Shown here in pieces: positions 28,874 to 38,046 of a stretch of 64,000 nt of DNA. The stretch is from the NCBI RefSeq assembly GCF_964036645.1, contig NZ_OZ038525.1, positions 2,192,501-2,256,500 on the forward strand, read 5' to 3'. The notes below the pieces were generated by a model that saw only the letters and a program-made list of their open reading frames with translations, ran no database searches and was not told the DNA's origin. The stretch is from Tenacibaculum sp. 190524A02b. Lineage in GTDB: Bacteria; Bacteroidota; Bacteroidia; Flavobacteriales; Flavobacteriaceae. Within the stretch, counting starts at the first letter, position 1; every line of letters begins with the position of its first letter. The position numbers were made by a program, and so were the translations under genes.

Positions 28874-30463
28874 ATGAGCTTTTTAGAGGAAATACAGAAA
28901 AGACGTACGTTTGGTATTATATCGCATCCAGATGCTGGAAAAACAACTTTAACAGAAAAACTATTACTTTTTGGTGGAGCTATTCAAGAAGCTGGAGCGG
29001 TAAAAAGTAACAAGATAAAAAAGGGTGCTACGTCTGATTTTATGGAGATTGAACGCCAGCGTGGTATTTCTGTAGCTACTTCTGTATTAGCCTTTAATTA
29101 TAGAGATAAAAAAATAAACATTTTAGATACCCCTGGACATAAGGATTTTGCAGAAGATACTTTTAGAACTTTAACGGCTGTAGACAGTGTTATTGTGGTA
29201 ATTGATGTTGCCAAAGGGGTGGAAACCCAGACTGAAAAGTTGGTACAAGTTTGTAGAATGCGAAACATTCCTATGATTGTTTTCATTAACAAGCTAGACC
29301 GTGAAGGTAAAGATGCTTTTGATTTATTAGATGAAGTTGAACAAAAACTTGGTTTAAAAGTTACCCCTTTAAGTTTCCCTATTGGAATGGGCTACGATTT
29401 TAAAGGTATTTATAATATTTGGGAGAAAAAGATTAACATTTTCTCTGGAGACAACAAACAAACCATTTCTGAAGGAGTTGAATTTGATGACATCAACACT
29501 CCTGAATTGGATGAATTAGTTGGTGAAGATGCTGCCAATACGTTAAGAGAGGAGTTAGAATTGGTGTATGAGGTGTACCCAGAGTTTGACAAACAAGCAT
29601 ATGATGATGGACAGCTACAGCCTGTATTTTTTGGTTCTGCTTTAAATAATTTTGGAGTTAAAGAATTGTTAGATTGCTTTATAGATATTGCACCTAACCC
29701 ACAACCTAAAATGTCTGATACACGTTTGGTAGATGCTAAAGAACAAAAATTAACTGGATTTGTATTTAAAATCCATGCAAATATGGATCCGAAGCATAGA
29801 GACAGGCTTGCCTTTGTTAAAATTGTTTCTGGAACTTTTAAGCGTAACACACCTTACTTACACGTACGTAATGGTAAAAAAGTAAAATTCTCTAGTCCAA
29901 ATGCTTTCTTTGCTGAAAAGAAAGAAATTGTTGACGAATCATTTGCTGGAGACATTGTAGGACTACACGATACAGGAAACTTTAAAATTGGTGATACCTT
30001 AACCGAAGGTGAAAAACTAAACTTTAAAGGAATTCCTAGTTTCTCTCCTGAACATTTTAGATATGTAAATAATGCCGATCCTTTAAAAGCAAAACAATTA
30101 TATAAAGGCTTAGACCAGTTAATGGATGAAGGGGTTGCTCAGTTATTTACCTTAGATATGAACGGGCGTAGAATTATTGGTACTGTTGGAGCACTTCAAT
30201 ATGAGGTAATTCAATATCGTTTAGAACATGAATATGGTGCTAAGTGTACGTATGAAAACATTTCTGTACACAAAGCTTGTTGGGTACAACCCGAAGATGA
30301 GAAAAACGAAGAGTTTAAAGAATTTAAGCGTGTAAAACAACGCTATTTAGCAAAAGATAAACAAGGACAATTGGTATTTTTAGCAGACTCTGCCTTTACT
30401 ATTCAAATGACGCAGCAAAAATACCCGTCTGTAAAACTTCATTTTACCAGTGAATTTGAGTAA
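28874..30463 (+). CDS. prfC: Peptide chain release factor 3
   Basis: A 529-residue GTPase, the standard length, that recycles RF1 and RF2 after termination. GTPase motifs are SHPDAGKTTLTEK (G1), the RGIS switch, LDTPGHKDF (G3) and INKLDRE (G4). The C-terminus has the EF-G-like domains up to LHFTSEFE. Its last 14 bases overlap the start of the next gene in another frame, so the envelope protein downstream may be translationally coupled. Confidence 0.96.
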   Translation: MSFLEEIQKRRTFGIISHPDAGKTTLTEKLLLFGGAIQEAGAVKSNKIKKGATSDFMEIERQRGISVATSVLAFNYRDKKINILDTPGHKDFAEDTFRTLTAVDSVIVVIDVAKGVETQTEKLVQVCRMRNIPMIVFINKLDREGKDAFDLLDEVEQKLGLKVTPLSFPIGMGYDFKGIYNIWEKKINIFSGDNKQTISEGVEFDDINTPELDELVGEDAANTLREELELVYEVYPEFDKQAYDDGQLQPVFFGSALNNFGVKELLDCFIDIAPNPQPKMSDTRLVDAKEQKLTGFVFKIHANMDPKHRDRLAFVKIVSGTFKRNTPYLHVRNGKKVKFSSPNAFFAEKKEIVDESFAGDIVGLHDTGNFKIGDTLTEGEKLNFKGIPSFSPEHFRYVNNADPLKAKQLYKGLDQLMDEGVAQLFTLDMNGRRIIGTVGALQYEVIQYRLEHEYGAKCTYENISVHKACWVQPEDEKNEEFKEFKRVKQRYLAKDKQGQLVFLADSAFTIQMTQQKYPSVKLHFTSEFE

Positions 30464-32006
30464 AAATATTTTATTAGCTGGGTGCTTGGCTTTAAGCACC
30501 TGGTTTTCTTTAGGACAGGAAAACCTAACTACTTTAAAAGGAACTGCTTTAAAAAATAAAGTACGGTTAAACTTTATACCTGTTGAAATGCCATCTAGCA
30601 AATATCCCAATTTAAAATCTACCATGGGAATGATGGGGTTGCATTATCAATTTCCTTTTAACAACTGGCTTTATGGTGGAGCTGCTATGCATGCAGCACT
30701 AACTGGAGATCAAGGCGGTTTATTTACTTTAGGTGTTGAATTAGGTATTAATAAACAGCTTTATAAAAACGTATACCTAGACGCTAACTTTCATTTTGGT
30801 GGCGGTGGCGGATACCGTTACTTAGTAAATGATGGTGGTTTTATAAACCCTAACATAGGTTTACAATATAAAAAAAACGATTACTCTTTAGGTGTACAAT
30901 ATAGTTATGTAGATTTCTATTCAGGAGAAATACAAAGCAACTCGGTATCTTTCTTTGTTGAAATACCTAGTGTACTACGATTGGCTAATTATGATAAAGC
31001 GCATAAAAACTTTGTTGCTACTAACCTCTCATCTGATAGTTTTTGGAAGCGGCCTGCGGTAAAAAATGTGCAACAAATTCGTTTTGATTTTTTCAAGCCT
31101 TTTGGTAATTCTAAAAAAGACAATCGTCAACCATTAACTGAAACCTTATACGTGCTTGGTTTTGAATACCAAAAATATTTAGCAGACAACACCTTTTTAT
31201 TTGTACATACTGATGCTATATACAAAGGATTACGTGCTGGCTTTATGGATTTGTTTTTTGGAGCGGGTTACCATCCTTTTCAATCTAAACACGTTGATGG
31301 ATTTGTTAAATTAGGAGTGGGTGCTGCTGGAGGACGTGTAGCACCAGAAGGTGGTTTAATGGTTTATCCGTCTGCAGGAATGGATTTAAAACTATCTAAC
31401 AATTTTGCCATTAGCGGACACGCAGGGTATTACCGTGCTATTGCTGGCGATTTAGAAGCCTACACTTATGGTTTTGGTATTAAATACTTAGGGCTAAACG
31501 GAGGGACCGATACAGATACTACCACTACAGGTTTTAAAACACAAGGTATTACCTTAAGTATGGAAAACCAAACGTATTTTAATGTAGCTAAAACAGATGA
31601 TTCAAAAGGTATTTTAGTAATAGATTTACAATTATTAGCCTTACAATTTAACTATGACTTATCTAAAAACTTTTATCTTATAGGAGAAGCAGGTTTTGCT
31701 TACGGAGGTAGATCTGGTGGTTATGCACATGGTTTAGCAGGTATTGGTTACAAAACCAATCACTTTTTTAATAATAAGCTAAACGCTTTTATTGATCTAA
31801 CTGGAGGTGCAGCTGGTGGTGCTGGTGTTGATACGGATGAAGGAATTGTTGTAAGACCAACAATAGGGTTAAATTATGCAATTAGCCCTAACTTTACACT
31901 TACCACATCTGGCGGTAAATTTATTGCCCCATTTGGTAATGTAAATGCAACGAATTTTAATATTGGATGTAGCTTTAACTTTGCTAGTTTATCTGCATCT
32001 AAATAA
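30450..32006 (+). CDS. Exported envelope protein with three related modules
   Basis: A protein of up to 518 residues, starting at GTG 30450, or at TTG 30456, which gives MSKNILLAGCLALSTWFSLGQ. The signal peptide ends near residue 23. Three glycine-rich beta segments resemble one another: about residues 106-173 (LDANFHFGGGGGYRY), 280-350 (FVKLGVGAAGGRVAPEGG) and 443-518 (FIDLTGGAAGGAGVDTDEG). Each is followed by alternating strands, as in an outer membrane beta-barrel. No named family is recognised. It overlaps prfC by 14 bases. Confidence 0.75.
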   Translation: MNLSKNILLAGCLALSTWFSLGQENLTTLKGTALKNKVRLNFIPVEMPSSKYPNLKSTMGMMGLHYQFPFNNWLYGGAAMHAALTGDQGGLFTLGVELGINKQLYKNVYLDANFHFGGGGGYRYLVNDGGFINPNIGLQYKKNDYSLGVQYSYVDFYSGEIQSNSVSFFVEIPSVLRLANYDKAHKNFVATNLSSDSFWKRPAVKNVQQIRFDFFKPFGNSKKDNRQPLTETLYVLGFEYQKYLADNTFLFVHTDAIYKGLRAGFMDLFFGAGYHPFQSKHVDGFVKLGVGAAGGRVAPEGGLMVYPSAGMDLKLSNNFAISGHAGYYRAIAGDLEAYTYGFGIKYLGLNGGTDTDTTTTGFKTQGITLSMENQTYFNVAKTDDSKGILVIDLQLLALQFNYDLSKNFYLIGEAGFAYGGRSGGYAHGLAGIGYKTNHFFNNKLNAFIDLTGGAAGGAGVDTDEGIVVRPTIGLNYAISPNFTLTTSGGKFIAPFGNVNATNFNIGCSFNFASLSASK

Positions 32007-32035
32007 CTATAATATATATTTTTAAAAACTAAGAA

Positions 32036-32965
32036 ATGAATAACGGAATTTACGCAAAGTTCACTACTCCTAAAGGAGCTATTTTGGTGAATTTAGAATA
32101 CGAAAAAACTCCTGGTACTGTGGGTAACTTTGTTGCTTTAGCAGAGGGTAACTTAGAAAATTCAGCAAAACCACAAGGAACTCCTTATTACAACGGATTA
32201 AAGTTTCATCGTGTTATTGCAGATTTTATGATTCAAGGTGGATGTCCATTAGGTACTGGTACAGGAAATCCTGGTTATAAATTTGATGATGAAATTCACC
32301 CAGAATTAAAGCATGATGCGCCAGGTAAATTATCTATGGCCAATGCTGGTCCTGGTACTAACGGATCTCAGTTTTTTATTACACATGGTGCTACGCCATG
32401 GTTAGATGGTAAGCACACTGTTTTTGGTAGTGTAGTTGAAGGACAAGATGTGGTAGATGCTGTTGAGCAAGAAGATACTATGGATGTAGAAATTATCCGT
32501 GTTGGTGATGTTGCTGAAAACTGGAATGCTGTGGAGGCTTTTAGAACCTTTGAAGGTGAGCGTGAAAAGCGTGAAGCTGCAGAAAAAGCACGTCAAAAAG
32601 AATTGTTAGACCAAGTTGCTGCTGGTTATGATGAAACACCAAGTGGTTTACGTTACAAAGTTTTACAAAAAGGTGAAGGAAAACAAGCTACTAAAGGAGC
32701 TATGGTTTCTGTACATTACAAAGGACAATTATTAGACGGTACTGTGTTTGATTCTTCATACAAACGTAAACAACCTATTGATTTTGCTGTGGGTGTTGGT
32801 CAAGTAATTGCTGGTTGGGATGAAGGAATCCAATTATTACAAGTTGGTGATAAAGCACGTTTAGTTATTCCTTCAAACTTAGGATATGGTGCTAATGGAG
32901 CTGGTGGTGTAATTCCTCCAGATGCTACTTTAATTTTTGATGTTGAATTAATGGATGTAAAGTAA
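32036..32965 (+). CDS. Cyclophilin-FKBP fusion peptidyl-prolyl isomerase
   Basis: A 309-residue protein with two different prolyl isomerase folds. A cyclophilin domain spans about residues 1-155 ([43 protein letters not shown]). A helical linker of about 45 residues follows. An FKBP domain spans about 205-309 ([65 protein letters not shown]). There is no signal peptide, so it acts in the cytosol. Such dual-family immunophilins are known from a few bacteria and protists and look intact here. Confidence 0.93.
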   Translation: MNNGIYAKFTTPKGAILVNLEYEKTPGTVGNFVALAEGNLENSAKPQGTPYYNGLKFHRVIADFMIQGGCPLGTGTGNPGYKFDDEIHPELKHDAPGKLSMANAGPGTNGSQFFITHGATPWLDGKHTVFGSVVEGQDVVDAVEQEDTMDVEIIRVGDVAENWNAVEAFRTFEGEREKREAAEKARQKELLDQVAAGYDETPSGLRYKVLQKGEGKQATKGAMVSVHYKGQLLDGTVFDSSYKRKQPIDFAVGVGQVIAGWDEGIQLLQVGDKARLVIPSNLGYGANGAGGVIPPDATLIFDVELMDVK

Positions 32966-32997
32966 TCAATCTTTACATACTTTATACAAACCTATTC

Positions 32998-33031
32998 AAA
33001 AGGCTGTCTAAATTAATAGACAGCCTTTTTT
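32998..33031. terminator. Bidirectional terminator after the prolyl isomerase
   Basis: AAAAGGCTGTCTA (32998-33010) pairs exactly with TAGACAGCCTTTT (33017-33029) and is followed by a T run. The downstream gene at 33058 converges on this site. Confidence 0.88.
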
Positions 33032-33057
33032 GTTATACAATAGCTTTCTATTTACTA

Positions 33058-34410
33058 TTAATGTCTATTTCTTGGATTTCCAATTTGAGTTCCAATTACA
33101 CTATCATCTGGTTGTGTAACCACAGGGCAGTTTATAATGGCTCCTGTAGCTGTTAATAAGTTAGATAATGAATTGTCTAAAGGTGTTGCATTTGCATTTC
33201 CTCTAAAAGGAATTAAAGTTCCTGCTGCTAACAACTCATTAATTTGGTCAAAACTTCTTAAAATTGGACGCTCATTTTCAGGTATTGTAAATTCTGTAAT
33301 GTGCGCATCCCACATTGGAGCATATTCCTGATTAGACGGATCTATAGGAAAAGTATTGGTTGGGTCTTGCACTTGCCTCTCACTTAAAGACGCTGCATTT
33401 AAACCTTGTACACCAAACCCATCTGTATCTACAGTTCTACCATTAGCTGTTGGACTAAACGGAAGCATTGATCCTCCAGGGAACACCCCAAAAGTTGGTA
33501 AATTAGCTAACCTTGGCGCAAAAACACCTAATTCAATGGTAGCAGGTCCAGGATCAGACGTATCTGTTACTATATGAAAATAATAAGGTCTGTTATCATG
33601 CCATCCATCTAAAAGTTGCATGACTACAGAAGCTTGCCCAATTCCTAAATTAGGATTGTTTAAATCATCTTCTTGTGCTTGCCCATTTCCTGCTGGATTT
33701 GGTATTCTGTCATGTATTCCTGTTGCATTGGCAACCATTTGTGCATTAATTACCACACCACTAGGTAAAACTACATAAGAAGACCAATTAGCATCTGCTA
33801 CCGCTCCTGCATTTACTTCAGCAGGTGGAAAACCAAGTAACAAACCATTTTCTCCACTAGGTACTAATGATCTTTTTGGAGAAAAATCTACCGAACCTTC
33901 AAAAACAAGTCTTCCTTTTTTAGTAAAGTAAGCGCGCTGCTCTCCACCAGATCCTATTGAAGCTGCCATTCTTGGTGCAAAAATTACACCTAGCTTTTTA
34001 GCCATCAATTCATCAGAGGCTTCTGTAATTACATAATAGCATTTTCTCAACCCGTTTGCAGTGGTTTCCCAACCCTGAAACATTGGTAACCTAACCGTTG
34101 GCCCTGCCGGAACAATAGCTCTATCAATACGGTAATCAATTCCTAAAACACTTGGAATAAATACATTTTGAGCCTTTGTAAAACGCAATGCTGGTTTTTT
34201 AGCATTGTAGGGTTCTCCTCCATCAGCTTTTATACTTCTTAGTAATAAAAAAGCTTCTTTTAAAGCCTGTAAAGTTTGATTAACAGGTTTTGAGGCCAGT
34301 TCAGTGTCATTGTTTGTTTTACCTTCTTGCAACAATGTATCATCATTATTACAAGATGCTAAAAACAACATAGATAATAGGGGGATTACGAATAGTTTGA
34401 AATCTTTCAT
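33058..34410 (-). CDS. Lipoprotein of unknown function
   Basis: A 450-residue protein with an SPII signal ending LFLASC (Cys20), so it is an outer or inner membrane lipoprotein. The body is rich in Pro, Gly and Asn and looks like a beta-rich secreted domain (YYFHIVTDTSDPGPATIELG, YAPMWDAHITEFTIPENERP). I do not recognise a family. It ends at a shared terminator and has a 492-base gene-free stretch upstream, so it stands alone. Confidence 0.75.
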   Translation of the reverse strand: MKDFKLFVIPLLSMLFLASCNNDDTLLQEGKTNNDTELASKPVNQTLQALKEAFLLLRSIKADGGEPYNAKKPALRFTKAQNVFIPSVLGIDYRIDRAIVPAGPTVRLPMFQGWETTANGLRKCYYVITEASDELMAKKLGVIFAPRMAASIGSGGEQRAYFTKKGRLVFEGSVDFSPKRSLVPSGENGLLLGFPPAEVNAGAVADANWSSYVVLPSGVVINAQMVANATGIHDRIPNPAGNGQAQEDDLNNPNLGIGQASVVMQLLDGWHDNRPYYFHIVTDTSDPGPATIELGVFAPRLANLPTFGVFPGGSMLPFSPTANGRTVDTDGFGVQGLNAASLSERQVQDPTNTFPIDPSNQEYAPMWDAHITEFTIPENERPILRSFDQINELLAAGTLIPFRGNANATPLDNSLSNLLTATGAIINCPVVTQPDDSVIGTQIGNPRNRH

Positions 34411-34734
34411 TTGATAAGTTTTTTTTTAAAAAACAACTGGCCAATTGTTTCAAATGTTAATAAAAAGTTTAACTATATTTTCAGACGATCTACTCTTTTA
34501 TAGCTTACGGCAAAAAGTACTCTTACCCCTTACCAAACTAACATTCTTTTTAATAAACCTACAAAAACGCTAGGTTTATCAACTAAATTTCTTCCTTGTT
34601 AAAAAAAAGTTAAAGCCTAGAATAAAAAAAACTAGAGAACAAATCATATTATCCCTATCAATAAAGTGTTGAAATATATAGTTATTTCCTATAAAAAATG
34701 ATAGTTTGTTGGTTTAACAAAAAGGGTTCAAAGA
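34411..34734. other. Gene-free AT-rich spacer
   Basis: Upstream region of the lipoprotein gene at 33058-34410. It is AT-rich with A and T runs and no supported open frame or clear hairpin. The rest of the 492-base gap to the next gene is filled by the inverted repeat copy at 34735-34897. Confidence 0.6.
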
Positions 34735-34897
34735 CGTTCTTGATGTAACATCAAGTGAAATTATGAGTAATGCAATGCAACATAATTTTGTACTTCAACT
34801 TTGTTCAGTAGAGCTATCGAGAAGTTTTTGTTTGTAAAATAGTTCTCGATACAATTTTCACTCCGCTAACACTACATAAAAATCACTCGAACTGACA
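34735..34897 (-). repeat. Interspersed repeat, inverted copy of 38047-38185
   Basis: Its reverse complement shares, in the same order, GTTCGAGT, TTTTTATGTAGTG, AATTGTATCGAGAACTATT, AACTTCTCGATA and CATTACTCATAATTTCACT with 38047-38185. It has an internal inverted repeat (TATCGAGAA against TTCTCGATA) that could form a hairpin. This copy is about 163 bases, the other about 139. The element begins 6 bases after the stop of the T9SS gene. No protein is encoded. Confidence 0.85.
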
Positions 34898-34902
34898 AAT
34901 AT

Positions 34903-35829
34903 TTAATTTTTTATTATTCTTTTATATATAATAGCTTTTTGTGGAGTTTTTATAGCTAAAACATACATTCCTTGTGATAAATTTCCGAGAGAAATAGTAG
35001 AAGTATGCAAACCTTTTAACACCATTTTTCCATATATATTATATACCTCATACGTCCACTTTTTTTGATTCTTACTTTTTATGTGCACCTTATTTTCTGT
35101 TGGATTAGGATACACAACTAGGTCTTTTTTTGATACTTTAGGTACAGAAGTTCCTAAACTTTCATAAACCAACTTTAGATTATCTATAACTGCTGTAGCA
35201 AAATTATCAGGAGGAGATGCGTAACCTGTAAGCATTATTAAATGAATAGAAATATACTCAATAGGTAGTTCTGAAAAACCTGAAAAGTCTATTTCAAAAG
35301 GCATAAAACTTTCCGTGCTTTTTGTAATGGTAATAGATTTTGAATTTCTTATAAAATTTAACTTACCATTAAGTTCACTTTTAGTTAAGGTATCTGCTTT
35401 TGTACTAAACTTTACAACAATTTTAAGTGTGTCAGGCTTACCTACAATATCCGTTCCTTTAAACTTATAAAAACCTGTTAATTTCTTAGGAATACTATTA
35501 CATTTAAAACGGGTAAACCCTTTATTAGCACTTAGTACAGTACTCTTTAACCGATCACCACGTTTTAACGTTAAAGCTACATTTTCAACAGCATCAGTTC
35601 CTTCATATTTATCAAAAAAACCAATACCATGAAACCTTCTAGGTACCAAATTAAAAAGAAAACTCTCTGTCCAATCTGTTGGTAAATCAATACTAAATGT
35701 GCTGCCAGCTATATCGGTGATTTCTTTTTTGTAAAATGAGTTGAAGTTCCTATTTGGAATTGTACATTGCCCTCTTATTGGACTCCATAGTAGAAAAAAG
35801 GGTATCCCCAGAAATAAAATAAGTTTCAT
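34903..35829 (-). CDS. Secreted protein with T9SS type A sorting domain
   Basis: A 308-residue protein. The signal peptide ends around WSPIRGQ (residue 21). The central part (about 30-220) is a beta-rich domain that may be carbohydrate-binding-like (FATAVIDNLKLVYESLG at its end). The C-terminal 75 residues form the Por-secretion tail: VYPNPTENKVHIKSK, YEVYNIYGKMVLKG, LSQGMYVLAIK. That domain directs type IX secretion to the cell surface. The cargo function is unknown. Confidence 0.85.
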   Translation of the reverse strand: MKLILFLGIPFFLLWSPIRGQCTIPNRNFNSFYKKEITDIAGSTFSIDLPTDWTESFLFNLVPRRFHGIGFFDKYEGTDAVENVALTLKRGDRLKSTVLSANKGFTRFKCNSIPKKLTGFYKFKGTDIVGKPDTLKIVVKFSTKADTLTKSELNGKLNFIRNSKSITITKSTESFMPFEIDFSGFSELPIEYISIHLIMLTGYASPPDNFATAVIDNLKLVYESLGTSVPKVSKKDLVVYPNPTENKVHIKSKNQKKWTYEVYNIYGKMVLKGLHTSTISLGNLSQGMYVLAIKTPQKAIIYKRIIKN

Positions 35830-36047
35830 TTTGTTTTAATTATCTAGGTAAAAATACGTGTGGTGTTTTTAGACCGTTTGTCCTTTTAAGACAAACTTGT
35901 TACTTCCCTAAAACCGTCCTCTTACAGTTTGTAATTAAGTACTGATGCTCTTAACTGCATTTGGTAAATACAGTTTTTTTTAGAAATAAAAAATAGTATA
36001 TACAAACTTTAAAGCCCCCTTCTAAGCTTTATAGTATGTGCATTTTT

Positions 36048-36245
36048 TTAATTTTGAAGTGTTATCCAAAGATTTTTTACTTGTTCTTGTAATTCACGTG
36101 CTTCTTGTAAAGTTAAAGACACTTCTTCTTTCCAAAGGTGATTATGCAAATCTCCTTGATAAATGGTTACGTACGCTTCTAGAATAGCAATTAGTTTTTG
36201 ATGATTGTGGGTTAAGTTTTGATAATTGGTTAATAATAGGTTCAT
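36048..36245 (-). CDS. Small hypothetical protein
   Basis: A possible 65-residue helical protein (MNLLLTNYQNLTHNHQ...) with an amphipathic C-terminal helix (LTLQEARELQEQVKNLWITL). Composition looks protein-like. There is no clear ribosome binding site and no recognised family, so it may not be a gene. It lies between the T9SS protein and the membrane protein on the same strand. Confidence 0.38.
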   Translation of the reverse strand: MNLLLTNYQNLTHNHQKLIAILEAYVTIYQGDLHNHLWKEEVSLTLQEARELQEQVKNLWITLQN

Positions 36246-36380
36246 AAATATTGGAGGCTATTAGTTCAGTTGTTAATGTTAGTTTTAATGTTGTGTTTCT
36301 AATTCTTCATTCTTAAAAGCTTAATATTTGGTTTTCTTAGTACAATTATAACTTATTATAACTTAACTCACCAATAAAAG

Positions 36381-37055
36381 TTATTTATCATGTGCTATTT
36401 CTTTTAACATAGTAAACGTTTCTTGCTCCTTTTCTGGGCGCACATTGCGTAAACTATGTAAGGATACTTTTAATAATTGTTGCCTAAGTTTAGTTATGCG
36501 GTCTTTATTGTATTTGGTTATTAAATATACTGCTAAAGTGACTAGTATTGCAGAAAATACGGTCATAAAATAATAGGTAAACCTACTCACATCTTGAAAC
36601 TGTTGGAAAATCCAGTAGAAAGAGAAAAAGCATAATGATAAGATTACTGTATGTAAGGCTTTTGCTCCTAAATTTTTAGATTCTCTTAAAAAAGATTTTA
36701 TCAAGTTATATAAACTATAAATAAAAAAGCATAATGTTAACCCAAAGCGTTCAATGAAATGTCTTAAAGATATAAAGCCAAATATTCTTTTACTTTCAGC
36801 TATTTCACTCCAATCTTTAAAGGCTACTTTCTTTTCTATATTTGCCTCTTTATACTCTTGATACAAAATTGTTCCTTTAGAATACTCTTTTATCTTAGTT
36901 AAAGCTAAGGTATTTTTCTTCTTGGCTTCATTGTATAATTGTTCTGCTTGTTTATACTCCCTATCAAATTCAGGAATAAATTGATGAGCATAAAACAAAC
37001 TTGAACAAATTATGGCTATAAAGTATACAAAATATTTACTAATCTTCTTCGTCAT
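36381..37055 (-). CDS. Four-helix membrane protein of unknown function
   Basis: A 224-residue protein from ATG 37055 (MTKKISKYFVYFIAI). One helix is at residues 8-24, then a charged, helical outer segment of about 75 residues. Three more helices follow (FGLTLCFFIYSLYNLI, TVILSLCFFSFYWIF, YYFMTVFSAILVTLAVYLI) and then a basic cytosolic tail. The start overlaps the end of the mini-lipoprotein gene by 17 bases, which supports this start over more upstream ones. No family is recognised. It may be a membrane partner of the response regulator encoded upstream. Confidence 0.65.
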   Translation of the reverse strand: MTKKISKYFVYFIAIICSSLFYAHQFIPEFDREYKQAEQLYNEAKKKNTLALTKIKEYSKGTILYQEYKEANIEKKVAFKDWSEIAESKRIFGFISLRHFIERFGLTLCFFIYSLYNLIKSFLRESKNLGAKALHTVILSLCFFSFYWIFQQFQDVSRFTYYFMTVFSAILVTLAVYLITKYNKDRITKLRQQLLKVSLHSLRNVRPEKEQETFTMLKEIAHDK

Positions 37056-37206
37056 CAACGGGAACTCCACCACCTCCTCCGTTATGAACATTGTCTTCTT
37101 TGTCAATATTTTGAATTTTGTTTGATAACTCTTCATGTTCTGTTGTATTGTCTGTACAAGCAATGGCTAGGCAACCTAAAATGGCTAAGGCTATTAATTT
37201 TTTCAT
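37039..37206 (-). CDS. Mini-lipoprotein with glycine run
   Basis: A 55-residue lipoprotein, too short for usual gene-calling cut-offs. The SPII signal is MKKLIALAILGCLAIAC with Cys17 as the probable lipidation site. The mature part is acidic and low in complexity, with a GGGGG stretch and the C-terminus VPVDDEED. Its last 17 bases overlap the membrane protein gene in another frame, which points to translational coupling. The textbook signal peptide is the main evidence that it is real. Confidence 0.75.
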   Translation of the reverse strand: MKKLIALAILGCLAIACTDNTTEHEELSNKIQNIDKEDNVHNGGGGGVPVDDEED

Positions 37207-37270
37207 TTTAATATAGGATTTGGTTATGTTAATCCTATAAATATACTAAACCTAACCCACTGTGTACTTG

Positions 37271-37882
37271 TTATTTCTTATTGTAAAACCATTTTACTAA
37301 ACCTACTTTGGTTTGTATGCCTAATTTTTCTTTCATACGGCTTACATAGGTTTTTATACTGCTTATGCTTAGTTCTGTTTGTTTGCTAATTTCTGCGTAA
37401 CTGTATTCTTCTAACATAGGTAACAGTTCTCTTTCTCTTCCTGATAGTTTTTCTAATTGTGTGGCTTCGTTTAACTCGGGCATTTCTATGTCTTTGCTAT
37501 AAAAAGTACCTCCATTGGCTACTATTTCTACTGCTTTTTCAAATTCTAAATGGCATGTAGCTTTTAATAAAAAGCCTTTACACCCTAAACTCAATACGTC
37601 TGCCACGTAATTGGCGGTACTAAATGCAGAAATAATAATAGTTTTTACTTGTATGGCATGGCGTTTTAAATACCGGAGTACTTCAATGCCATCCATGCCG
37701 GGCATTTGTATGTCTAATAAAAGAATGTCTATTTTGTGAGCCTGTTTATCTATCCACTTTACTAGTTCGTCACCACGGGTAAACTCGGCTATTACTTCTA
37801 TTTCATTTAATACCAGTACAGCCTTGTATCCTTCAATGGCTAGTTTATGATCATCGGCTATGGCTATTTTTAGTTTTTCCAT
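37271..37882 (-). CDS. NarL/LuxR-type response regulator
   Basis: A 203-residue response regulator. The receiver domain has acidic residues Asp10-Asp11 (IADDHK), phosphoacceptor Asp57 (LLLDIQMPG), Ser/Thr in IIISAF and Lys107. The C-terminal LuxR helix-turn-helix is about residues 142-197 (LSGRERELLPMLEEYSYAEIS, SISSIKTYVSRMKEKL). No histidine kinase is adjacent. It lies 64 bases upstream of the mini-lipoprotein and four-helix membrane protein, which may be its cassette. Confidence 0.9.
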   Translation of the reverse strand: MEKLKIAIADDHKLAIEGYKAVLVLNEIEVIAEFTRGDELVKWIDKQAHKIDILLLDIQMPGMDGIEVLRYLKRHAIQVKTIIISAFSTANYVADVLSLGCKGFLLKATCHLEFEKAVEIVANGGTFYSKDIEMPELNEATQLEKLSGRERELLPMLEEYSYAEISKQTELSISSIKTYVSRMKEKLGIQTKVGLVKWFYNKK

Positions 37883-38046
37883 GTCTCAAATTTATATATT
37901 TGATTCCAAAGCCTTTGTAAACCTTTTGGGTATATTTTGCATTTTTTTTTGCTCAGGGTTTGGTTTACAATTGTTTTTGTTTGTTGGGTAGAAGGTTGAA
38001 GATCTGAGACGGAGGGTAATTTTGAATTAAAAATTAAACATTACAA
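37883..38046. other. Non-coding spacer with a fragment of the 159-bp repeat
   Basis: Upstream region of the response regulator. A segment near 37984-38017 (GGGTAGAAGGTTGAAG then GAGACGGAGGGT) matches the start of the 159-bp repeat at 38313 in degraded form. Nothing else is supported. Confidence 0.5.
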
